64,000 nt of DNA, from contig CACZIT010000001.1 in the NCBI GenBank assembly GCA_902781315.1, positions 124,001-188,000 on the forward strand, read 5' to 3'. Of this stretch, positions 1 through 7,387 are shown piece by piece (within the stretch, counting starts at the first letter, position 1; the number at the start of each line of letters is the position of its first letter). The stretch is from an uncultured Prevotellaceae bacterium. GTDB taxonomy: Bacteria; Bacteroidota; Bacteroidia; Bacteroidales; Bacteroidaceae. Below the pieces are notes generated by a model. It did not search any database and was not told where the DNA came from. It worked only from the letters and a program-made list of their open reading frames with translations. The position numbers and the translations under genes are program-made.

Positions 1-1
1 C

Positions 2-1993
2 GAAGTGGAAGAAATGTTGCCAATGCCTGCTGATATGCAGCCTTGGGATGAGTTCCATCCACGACTCTACCGGCTGACGGCCATTGTGCAGTCGAAGGAG
101 TCACGTCACGACAAGAGCATCCGCTTTGGCGTGCGCCAGTGGGAGAATCGCAATGGTGTGCTCACCCTCAACGGTCATCCCGTCTTCATGCGAGGCAATG
201 TTGACTGCTGCACCTTTCCGCTGACGGGTTATCCTTCATTCGACAAGGCTTATTGGCAGCGTGTGTTTCGTGTCTATAAGAAGTATGGTCTCAACCACGT
301 GCGCTTCCATTCGTGGTGTCCGCCTGAAGTGGCTTTCTCCGTGGCCGATGAGATGGGAATCTACTGCTATGTGGAGTGTTCCTCATGGGCAAATCAATCG
401 ACGACACTCGGCGATGGCAAGCCCATCGATGCTTTCATCTATCAGGAGGCAGATGCCATCCTGCGGGCATACGGCAACCATCCATCGTTCTGCATGATGT
501 CCTACGGCAACGAGCCGGGTGGCAAGAATACGGCGGAGTACTTGCGCAAGTTTGTCCTGCACTATCAGCAGCAGGATTCTCGCCATATATACACCACGGC
601 AGCAGGATGGCCCAATATTGTCGAGAGCGACTTCCTTTCAGACCCCACACCGCGCATCCAGCAATGGGGGCAGGGCCTGAAAAGCATCATCAACAGTCAG
701 CCACCATCGACCGCATACGATTGGCATGACTACACCAGCCGCTTCAGCCAGCCCATGATCAGCCATGAGATAGGCCAGTGGTGTGTCTATCCTAACTTCC
801 GGGAGATAAAGAAATACACGGGTGCCTACCGCGCTCGCAACTTCGAAATTTTCCGTGACCGCCTGCGCGACAATGGGCTGCAGGCCTATGAAGACAGTTT
901 CCTCATTGCATCTGGGCGCTTGCAGACGCTTTGCTATAAGGCCGATATCGAGGCTGCCCTTCGCACGAAGGATTTCGGTGGTTTTGAGCTGTTGGGGCTC
1001 AACGACTTCCCTGGTCAGGGCACGGCACTCACGGGTGTTGTCGATGTGTTTTGGGACGATAAGGGCTACACCAACGCTCGGGAGTTCAGTCGTTTCTGTA
1101 ACGGAATAGTGCCCCTTGTGCGCATGGAGAAACTCATATATACCAATGTGGAGCAGTTACGTGCTGATGTCGAGCTGGCTAACTATTTCGAACCGTTGGA
1201 ACGTGAGGTGACGTGGACCATCAGCACAACTTTCGGTGAGGTGCTTGTGGGCGGTAGCTTCCCATCTCGGTATTATGGATTGGGCAACTGCCAGCACGTT
1301 GGCACCATACAACTGCCTCTCTATATGTTCAAAGAACCGCAGCAGCTTCGTCTCGAAGTGGCCCTTGGCGACATCAAGAACGAGTGGAATTTCTGGGTCT
1401 ATCCGGAAGCAGCTGCAGAGGTTCCTTCCTCTGGTGAGGAGCCGGAAGTGGTGGTGACCGATACCCTGGACGATGGTGCGCTGTCTGCTCTTGCGAATGG
1501 TGGCCGTGTCCTGCTGTCGTTGGGTCGGGGCCGTGTCAGCAAGGCTCTGGGTGGTGAGGTGGAAGTTGGCTTTTCCAGCATTTTCTGGAATACGCTTTGG
1601 ACCAATAATGGTGCACCTCACACGCTTGGACTACTCTGTCAGCCAGACCATCCCTCGCTGGCTCTGTTCCCTTCCGACCGCTATAGCGATTACCAATGGC
1701 AGGACATGATGACGCATTGCGATGCCATTCGCTACGACCTCATCAATCCTGGCATTCAACCCATTGTGCGCATCATCGATGACTGGTTCACGGCTCGCCC
1801 GCTGGCTATGCTCTTTGAGGTGCGTGTAGGCAATGGCTCGCTCCTTGTAAGCGGTGCCGACCTCATTACCGACCTTGACCAACGCCCGGCGGCCCGCCAG
1901 TTGCGCCGAAGCCTCGAGGCCTACATGCAGAGCAATCGTTTCCACCCCTCCACGGAAGTCTCCCTCGCCGAGATAGACAAGATAACAAGGTGA
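2..1993 (+). CDS. Glycoside hydrolase family 2 (beta-galactosidase-like), 5' truncated by window edge
   Basis: C-terminal part of a GH2-type retaining glycosidase; the reading frame is open at the left edge, so the N-terminal sugar-binding domain and signal peptide lie outside. Counting from the GTG at position 5, the TIM-barrel shows the GH2 acid/base motif YGNEPGG (Glu170) and the nucleophile motif SHEIGQW (Glu255). The roughly 250-residue C-terminal part has no motif I recognise. It is closely related to the next gene (shared RFGVR, HPSF-MM--GNEP and HE-GQWC blocks), so the two are tandem paralogues. The 3' end (DKITR then stop) lies in an 8-bp repeat array that also fills the 29-bp gap to the next gene. 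Substrate is unknown; beta-galactoside or beta-glucuronide are both possible. Confidence 0.85.
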   Translation, partial: EVEEMLPMPADMQPWDEFHPRLYRLTAIVQSKESRHDKSIRFGVRQWENRNGVLTLNGHPVFMRGNVDCCTFPLTGYPSFDKAYWQRVFRVYKKYGLNHVRFHSWCPPEVAFSVADEMGIYCYVECSSWANQSTTLGDGKPIDAFIYQEADAILRAYGNHPSFCMMSYGNEPGGKNTAEYLRKFVLHYQQQDSRHIYTTAAGWPNIVESDFLSDPTPRIQQWGQGLKSIINSQPPSTAYDWHDYTSRFSQPMISHEIGQWCVYPNFREIKKYTGAYRARNFEIFRDRLRDNGLQAYEDSFLIASGRLQTLCYKADIEAALRTKDFGGFELLGLNDFPGQGTALTGVVDVFWDDKGYTNAREFSRFCNGIVPLVRMEKLIYTNVEQLRADVELANYFEPLEREVTWTISTTFGEVLVGGSFPSRYYGLGNCQHVGTIQLPLYMFKEPQQLRLEVALGDIKNEWNFWVYPEAAAEVPSSGEEPEVVVTDTLDDGALSALANGGRVLLSLGRGRVSKALGGEVEVGFSSIFWNTLWTNNGAPHTLGLLCQPDHPSLALFPSDRYSDYQWQDMMTHCDAIRYDLINPGIQPIVRIIDDWFTARPLAMLFEVRVGNGSLLVSGADLITDLDQRPAARQLRRSLEAYMQSNRFHPSTEVSLAEIDKITR

Positions 1994-2021
1994 CAAAATG
2001 ACAAGGTAACGAAATAGTAAG
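1976..2021. repeat. 8-bp-period tandem repeat (GTAACAAG family)
   Basis: Degenerate 8-bp units of the type ATAACAAG, GTGACAAA, ATGACAAG, GTAACGAA, ATAGTAAG run from the last codons of the first GH2 gene through the intergenic gap. The same family recurs inside menD (about 21009 and 21490) and, inverted, in the GH5 gene (about 27574). Confidence 0.7.
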
Positions 2022-2022
2022 A

Positions 2023-4833
2023 ATGTCAATGCCGAAGTACCTCTTTACTCTCATCCTAATCCTTTGCTGCAACATCGTTGCAGCACAACGCACCATCGAC
2101 CTCTCTGGCCAATGGTCCTTTGGAACCGGTGAGCAGCCCGTCCTAAACGACTGCATTAGCCTGCCTAACTCAATGATTTCGGCAGGCAAAGGCAATGAGA
2201 TAACGGCCCAAACCCAATGGACTGGCTCCACCTACGATTCCAGCTACTACTTCAATCCTGCCATGGAGCGCTATCGTGTGGAAGGAAACGTGAAGTTTCC
2301 CTTCTTCCTCACTCCCGCCAAACACTACGTCGGCACGGCGTGGTACGAGCGCACGGTCCAGATTCCCCGTTCGTGGCGGAAACGTCCCGTGGTGTTCTTC
2401 CTCGAGCGTCCACACATCGAGACCACCGTCTTCGTCAACGGACGGGAGGTGGGGCACCAGCTGTCGCTCTCCACACCCCACGAGTACGACATCACGCCCT
2501 TCGTGCGCTTCGGCCGCCGGAACACCATCCGTATCCGCGTCTATAACGGCATCGAGAATGTGGGTGTCGGACAGGATTCGCATAGCGTGACCGACCAGAC
2601 GCAGGGCAACTGGAACGGTATCGTCGGACGCATCGAACTGCGCTCGGGCGAGGCGACACCGGTCATCCGTGTTGTTCCCGATATCGCCGCACGCTGCGTC
2701 GCCATCCACGTGGGCAGCGACTCCGTCTACACGTTCCACCTCGGCGACTCCCTCCGGCTCTGGGACGAGTTCCACCCTTATCTCTACACGCGGCAGGTCA
2801 GCTACCACGGCCAGCCGCTCACGCTGCGCTTCGGCGTGCGCGACATCAGCATCCGTGGACCGCAGTTCTACCTGAACGGCAAACCCATCTGGCTGCGTGG
2901 TACGGTGGAGAACTGTTGCTTCCCCAAGACGGGCTATCCGCCCACCGACGAGGCGTCGTGGCTGCGCATCTTCGAGAAGTGTCGCGAGTACGGACTCAAC
3001 CACATGCGCTTCCACAGCTACTGTCCGCCCGAGGCTGCCTTCTCGGCTGCCGACAAGATGGGATTCTACCTGCAACCCGAGGGACCGTCGTGGCCCAATC
3101 ATGGCGTGAAGCTGCGTCGCGGTCAGGTCATCGACGAATATCTCCTCGAGGAGTCCCGCCGCATCGTCGACACCTACGACCACCATCCGTCGTTTGTGAT
3201 GATGGCGGCTGGCAATGAGCCGGCTGGCGACTGGGTGAACTACTGTAATGACTGGGTGAAGGCAATGCATGAATACGACTCCACGAAGGTCTATTGCGGA
3301 GCCAGCGTCGGTGGCGGCTGGGCTTGGGATGATGGCTCGGAATACCATGTGAAGGGTGGGGCACGCGGCCTCGACTGGGACGTGCATGCACCGCACAGCG
3401 ATGACGACTATCTCGACCAGATACGCTTTCCGCGCAACTATCGCGACTCACTGCCAAACACCACTCCTATCATCGCCCACGAGCAGGGGCAGTGGTGCGC
3501 TTTTCCTGACTTCAAGGAAATCGTACAATACGAGGGCTGTGCCTATCAGCCTGGCAACTTCGAAATCTTCCGCGACCTGCTGCGCGACCACGGCATGGCC
3601 TCGCAAGCCGAACGGTTCCTCCATGCCAGCAGTCAGTTGCAGCACCTTGCCTATAAATACGAGATAGAGCGCAACCTGCGTACGCCCGACTATGCCGGTT
3701 TCCAACTCCTCGGTCTGAACGACTACAGCGGACAGGGCACCGCCCTCGTCGGTCCGCTCAACGTGTTCTGGCGTGAAAAGCTGACACCCAACCCCAACCC
3801 CTCCTGGCGCGAGTTTTGTTCGCCCGTGGTGCCTCTGGCTCGCTTCCCGAAGTTCGTTTATGAAGGCAACGACACCCTCGTCGTGCCTGTGGAACTCTAC
3901 AATGCATCTGGTGAAGAACTCGCTGGAGTCAGTTGCAACTATACCATCACCGACGAGCAGGGAAACGAGTATGCCCGCAGTCCCCTTCTGCGGGAAGGAT
4001 TTGGCGGCAATAGGCTTCCCCTCGGCAAGAATATTCCCCTCGGCACCATACGTCTCCGCCTTGATTCCTTGCCTATCCCTGCGAAGTTCACCCTCACCGT
4101 CAATATTTCCCTTCCCTCTAAGGATGGGCAGAGGGTAGGCACCAACCACTGGAACTTCTGGGTCTACCCTTCATCCAAGCAAATGCTATCTACTCCCCTC
4201 CCTTGGGAGGGGCAGGGGGGTGGGTCTCTTCTTCTTCTGACCGACACGCTGGATCAACGTGCCCTGGATGTCCTCGCCGGCGGCGGCGATGTGCTCATCA
4301 CCGCTGCAGGCAAGGTGCGCTACGGCAACGACGTGGTGCATCGCTACCTGCCCGTGTTCTGGAACACGTCGTGGTTTAAGATGCGGCCACCCCACACGAC
4401 GGGTGCTTACGTCCAACGCGACCACCCCGTGTTCGGCGAGTTTCCCACTGACGACTGGCAGAACCTGAACTGGTGGGAGCTGATGAACGGCGTGCAGGTC
4501 ATGAATCTCTCGGAGTTTCCCGCCGACTACCAACCCATCGTGCAGCCCATCGACACGTGGCATGTCTCCCGCAAGCTCGGCACCCTCATCGAGGCCCGCG
4601 TGCTCAATGGCCGAGTGCTGATGACCACGATGGACATCACCCGCGACCTCGCCCGCCGTCCCGTGGCCCGCCAGCTGCGCCAGTCCATCCTCAGCTACAT
4701 GCAGAGCCCCCGCTTCCAGCCTTCGCTCCGCCTCGACCCTCAGGTGCTCACAAACCTCTTCGAACGCACCGCACCCCCCGTGAATATGTTCACCAACGAG
4801 TCACCAGACGAATTGAAGCCTGCCCTGAAATAA
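2023..4833 (+). CDS. Glycoside hydrolase family 2 (beta-galactosidase-like), secreted
   Basis: Full-length 936-residue GH2 enzyme. A signal peptide (residues 1-21, LCCNIVAAQ) is followed by a jelly-roll sugar-binding domain (about 25-210, with the motif GTAWYERT), an immunoglobulin-like domain and a TIM barrel with acid/base Glu399 (AAGNEPAG) and nucleophile Glu487 (AHEQGQW). The long C-terminal region matches that of the preceding truncated paralogue. An in-frame copy of the G-rich hairpin repeat encodes PLPWEGQGGGS at about residues 725-736, a position where the paralogue has an unrelated short linker. The protein is probably periplasmic or outer-membrane associated and removes non-reducing sugars from plant or host glycans. 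The exact substrate cannot be read from the sequence. Confidence 0.88.
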   Translation: MSMPKYLFTLILILCCNIVAAQRTIDLSGQWSFGTGEQPVLNDCISLPNSMISAGKGNEITAQTQWTGSTYDSSYYFNPAMERYRVEGNVKFPFFLTPAKHYVGTAWYERTVQIPRSWRKRPVVFFLERPHIETTVFVNGREVGHQLSLSTPHEYDITPFVRFGRRNTIRIRVYNGIENVGVGQDSHSVTDQTQGNWNGIVGRIELRSGEATPVIRVVPDIAARCVAIHVGSDSVYTFHLGDSLRLWDEFHPYLYTRQVSYHGQPLTLRFGVRDISIRGPQFYLNGKPIWLRGTVENCCFPKTGYPPTDEASWLRIFEKCREYGLNHMRFHSYCPPEAAFSAADKMGFYLQPEGPSWPNHGVKLRRGQVIDEYLLEESRRIVDTYDHHPSFVMMAAGNEPAGDWVNYCNDWVKAMHEYDSTKVYCGASVGGGWAWDDGSEYHVKGGARGLDWDVHAPHSDDDYLDQIRFPRNYRDSLPNTTPIIAHEQGQWCAFPDFKEIVQYEGCAYQPGNFEIFRDLLRDHGMASQAERFLHASSQLQHLAYKYEIERNLRTPDYAGFQLLGLNDYSGQGTALVGPLNVFWREKLTPNPNPSWREFCSPVVPLARFPKFVYEGNDTLVVPVELYNASGEELAGVSCNYTITDEQGNEYARSPLLREGFGGNRLPLGKNIPLGTIRLRLDSLPIPAKFTLTVNISLPSKDGQRVGTNHWNFWVYPSSKQMLSTPLPWEGQGGGSLLLLTDTLDQRALDVLAGGGDVLITAAGKVRYGNDVVHRYLPVFWNTSWFKMRPPHTTGAYVQRDHPVFGEFPTDDWQNLNWWELMNGVQVMNLSEFPADYQPIVQPIDTWHVSRKLGTLIEARVLNGRVLMTTMDITRDLARRPVARQLRQSILSYMQSPRFQPSLRLDPQVLTNLFERTAPPVNMFTNESPDELKPALK
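4191..4230 (+). repeat. G-rich hairpin repeat inside GH2 gene
   Basis: Stem CCCCTCC / GGGAGGGG, followed by a tail with further G-tracts (GGGAGGGG-CA-GGGGGG-T-GGG). The copy keeps the reading frame and adds about 13 residues to the host protein. Confidence 0.85.
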
Positions 4834-4870
4834 TCAAGGCAGGCTTCATGATGATTGATAGTGGGGCTCT

Positions 4871-6076
4871 CTATAATTTAATGAATACCTTCTTTCGGTA
4901 GAGCACGTAGCCGACGAGCCAGTTCAGCAGGACGAAGGTGAAGGCATAGCATAGGGAGGCCCACTTCGGGGCGCTGACGACGCTGTGGATGGTGTCGAAG
5001 ATGAGGGTGCTGATGCCGAAGTGGCCGAAGACGATGGCCATGAGCTCGCTGAGCACATAGAGGAACAACGGGTTCATGCCGAAGACGAGGAGGGGAACCG
5101 CAACCAGCGACCCACCCCCCTGCCCCTCCCTATGAAGGAGGGGAGTAGAATGTTCAATCTTGGCGATAAGGGAGAGTAGCAGCATGGCAAGTCCGCAGGT
5201 GGCGAGAACGTAGCTGGGACTCCAGATGCGCTTATTCAACGGGAGCCAAAGGCTTAATGCAAAGCCCGCGATGGTGAGTAGAGCGCCAAAGATGAAGATG
5301 TTGCGGACCTTCTCTTTCGGACTGACCTTACTGCAGACCAGCTTTCCACAAAGGAATCCTATCAGCGTGTGGGCAATGGCAGGAATCGTGCTGAGGAGGC
5401 CTTCCGGATCGACGGGGCTCTTGTGGTAGAGGTGGTCGTAGCCGAAGAGACGCAGGTCGGCCTGTGCGAGGATGTTGGCCTCGGCATCGTAGGCATAGCC
5501 GTTGCCCAGCGTGATGATGAGTGTGTAGACGGCGAGCAGGGCGACGATAGTAGGAATGGTGTATTTGTGGTTGGCATAGACGGCGAAGAGCGAGGCAGCC
5601 AGATAGCACAGAGCGATGCGCTGCATGACGGCCCAGATGCGCAGATGTCCGAAGCAGAGCACGTCGCCGCCGATGGCATGGTCGAACCAGTTGATGCCCA
5701 GTCCGATGAGGAACAGCAGCACGGCACGCTTGAATATCTTCTGCAGCACGGCGGTCGTGGCCTGAAACTGCGTCTTGCGCAATGAGAGATAAGTGGAGAT
5801 GCCCACCATGAAGAGGAAGAATGGGAACACGAGGTCGCACACGGTCATGCCGTTCCACTCCTTGTGGCGCAGATGCGAGAACGACTCGCCATAGCCGTTG
5901 TTCACCAGAATCATCATTGCCACCGTCAGTCCGCGCAGCAGGTCGAGCGACACGAGGCGTTTAGCCCCCTCCCTACATCTCCCCGCAGGGGAGGCTTTTT
6001 TTTCGCCCCTTTCTTCCGAACCATTAGGGCAAGCGGTACTATTCTTACGGAAATGATTGTTTGATGCTTGTTCCAT
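4871..6076 (-). CDS. NagX / HGSNAT-like transmembrane acetyltransferase (DUF5009)
   Basis: Polytopic inner-membrane protein of about 401 residues related to eukaryotic heparan-alpha-glucosaminide N-acetyltransferase and bacterial NagX. The signature RHKEWNGMTVCDLVFPFFLFMVG-like block (split here: RHKEWNGMTV, then DLVFPFFLFM) aligns with the human HGSNAT region carrying the active-site His; that His is residue 71 here. About ten hydrophobic segments follow. I chose the ATG at 6076 over an upstream GTG at 6091. It lies 8 bp downstream of the DUF697 gene and in the same operon as GH89. In the human lysosome, HGSNAT and the GH89 enzyme NAGLU act consecutively, so a role in handling glucosamine residues is a reasonable inference. 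Two G/C-rich repeats are inserted in frame (about residues 23-37 and 309-322). Confidence 0.8.
   Translation of the reverse strand: MEQASNNHFRKNSTACPNGSEERGEKKASPAGRCREGAKRLVSLDLLRGLTVAMMILVNNGYGESFSHLRHKEWNGMTVCDLVFPFFLFMVGISTYLSLRKTQFQATTAVLQKIFKRAVLLFLIGLGINWFDHAIGGDVLCFGHLRIWAVMQRIALCYLAASLFAVYANHKYTIPTIVALLAVYTLIITLGNGYAYDAEANILAQADLRLFGYDHLYHKSPVDPEGLLSTIPAIAHTLIGFLCGKLVCSKVSPKEKVRNIFIFGALLTIAGFALSLWLPLNKRIWSPSYVLATCGLAMLLLSLIAKIEHSTPLLHREGQGGGSLVAVPLLVFGMNPLFLYVLSELMAIVFGHFGISTLIFDTIHSVVSAPKWASLCYAFTFVLLNWLVGYVLYRKKVFIKL
5108..5150 (-). repeat. G-rich hairpin repeat inside nagX-like gene
   Basis: Read on the minus strand it has the stem CTCCCCTCC / GGGAGGGG and a G-rich tail ending GGTGGGTC. 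It encodes PLLHREGQGGGS in frame, in a loop between transmembrane segments. Confidence 0.85.
5964..6008 (-). repeat. G-rich hairpin variant near N-terminus of nagX-like gene
   Basis: A related but distinct palindromic element (GCCTCCCC ... GGGGAGA ... GGGAGGGGGC on the minus strand). It encodes the basic peptide KKASPAGRCREGAKR before the first transmembrane helix, a non-conserved extension for this family. Confidence 0.6.
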
Positions 6077-6099
6077 AATGTCTTTCTTCACTCTTTATA

Positions 6100-7296
6100 T
6101 TAACGTCTGAACAGTTGCCACAGCGAGCGGCGGCGTGGCTCGTCGGTCTGGTCGATATCGTTGGCCGACTCGTTTTTCTCTTTGTCTTTGTAAACTTTCT
6201 GCAGCAGTGTGAGCACCTTCGTCCATGCGCCCTTGCCCAAACGCTCAGGCGCATCGCGCAACAACTTCGGGAAGTTCATGAGAGCCTGCTTCATCGCCTC
6301 TTTGCGCACGAGGGCTCCGCGCTTCCCCTTCAGTTCCTTCGGTCCTTGTCGCAGGTAGGCCTTCGTCACGTAGCCGATGCGCAGCGTCATGATGGTGTTG
6401 GCGATGCCGTCGAGGATGGAGTCGATGGCGAAGCCGGGAATCTTGATGCTCTTCAGCAGTTTCGTGTAGTCGACGTTTGAGAGGTCGATGTCGGCGAGGT
6501 CGAAGGCAGCCAGGTCGATGTCGGCAACGTCGAAGTCGACGGAGTCCAGACCATCGACGAGTCCTTCGCCTGCTGCCGTGTCGCCGAGGCTGTCGCTGGC
6601 GGCATCGCCCAGGGCAATGGTCACGCCGTCGGAGTCGAGCGAACTCGACACGAAGTAGCTCAGGAAGGCTGCGGCGAGGATGCGGCAGTATTGCTTGATG
6701 AGCTGCGGTCGGGTGGGGCGGAAGCCTGAGGCGCGGATGATGTCGTCGATCATGCGGTAGTTCAGCACGAGCGTGGTGAGCGCGTCGAAGCGGTCGCTCT
6801 GCGAGATGGCGGTGACGATGAACACTTTCGAGCTGTAGTTCATGATGCGGCGGTCGATGCACTTCACGCGCACGTCGATTTCCTTCTGCAGCAGTTCCTT
6901 CAGTGCCTCGAAGTCCTGGCGGCTGCGAATGTCGGCGAGTTGCCGTTGCAGTTCTTGCTGATGCACGGGCCGGTAGTGCTCAGGCAGGTAGTAGCAGTTG
7001 GTGCTCAGACGGCGTGCGAAGGCGTAGAGGCGCTTCTGGTAGGCCTGGTCGGTGTCGCCCTCGCCCTGCTCCTCGATGCGGAGCACGGGGAACTCCGGCG
7101 CGTGGTGGATGCGGTACATCGGGTAGGCCACGAGCCACATCAGCACGACGAACAGCAGCAGGTAGAAACCATACTCCAGGTAGGGCGTGCCAAACACTTT
7201 CGTCATCTTCTCGCCGATGGTGATGACGTTGCCCAGGATGACCACCGCGGTGATGGTCAGAAACAGGGCTGCAAAGGCTATGAGGGTTTTCTTCAT
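6100..7296 (-). CDS. DUF697-family (YcjF-like) membrane protein
   Basis: 398-residue predicted membrane protein. Two N-terminal transmembrane helices (about residues 4-24 and 43-62) precede a cytoplasmic, highly charged helical region. A later hydrophobic part resembles the DUF697 domain found in YcjF and some GTPase-associated proteins (RILAAAFLSYFVSSS and IANTIMTLRIGYVTKAYL). Between them is an acidic five-residue-period stretch (about residues 250-275: ADIDL, AAFDL, ADIDL, SNVDY) that looks like a short pentapeptide repeat. The gene lies between GH89 and the NagX-like gene on the same strand; the spacing is 92 bp upstream and 8-23 bp downstream, depending on start choice. Its function in glycan metabolism is unknown. 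Confidence 0.7.
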   Translation of the reverse strand: MKKTLIAFAALFLTITAVVILGNVITIGEKMTKVFGTPYLEYGFYLLLFVVLMWLVAYPMYRIHHAPEFPVLRIEEQGEGDTDQAYQKRLYAFARRLSTNCYYLPEHYRPVHQQELQRQLADIRSRQDFEALKELLQKEIDVRVKCIDRRIMNYSSKVFIVTAISQSDRFDALTTLVLNYRMIDDIIRASGFRPTRPQLIKQYCRILAAAFLSYFVSSSLDSDGVTIALGDAASDSLGDTAAGEGLVDGLDSVDFDVADIDLAAFDLADIDLSNVDYTKLLKSIKIPGFAIDSILDGIANTIMTLRIGYVTKAYLRQGPKELKGKRGALVRKEAMKQALMNFPKLLRDAPERLGKGAWTKVLTLLQKVYKDKEKNESANDIDQTDEPRRRSLWQLFRR

Positions 7297-7317
7297 GCTG
7301 CGGGGGGAGTCGGGGGG

Positions 7318-7387
7318 CTAGTTCGCTAGTAGCTCTAGTAGCTATAGTAGCACTAGTTAGACTAGGGAGACTAGTTAGACTAGGGGG
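7318..7387. repeat. 9-bp tandem array rich in CTAG
   Basis: About seven degenerate 9-bp units (CTAGTAGCT, CTAGTTAGA, CTAGGGAGA). They place CTAG at 7318, 7326, 7335, 7353, 7362, 7371 and 7380. The array fills nearly the whole gap between GH89 and the DUF697 gene. CTAG is usually a rare tetranucleotide in bacterial DNA. Confidence 0.8.
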
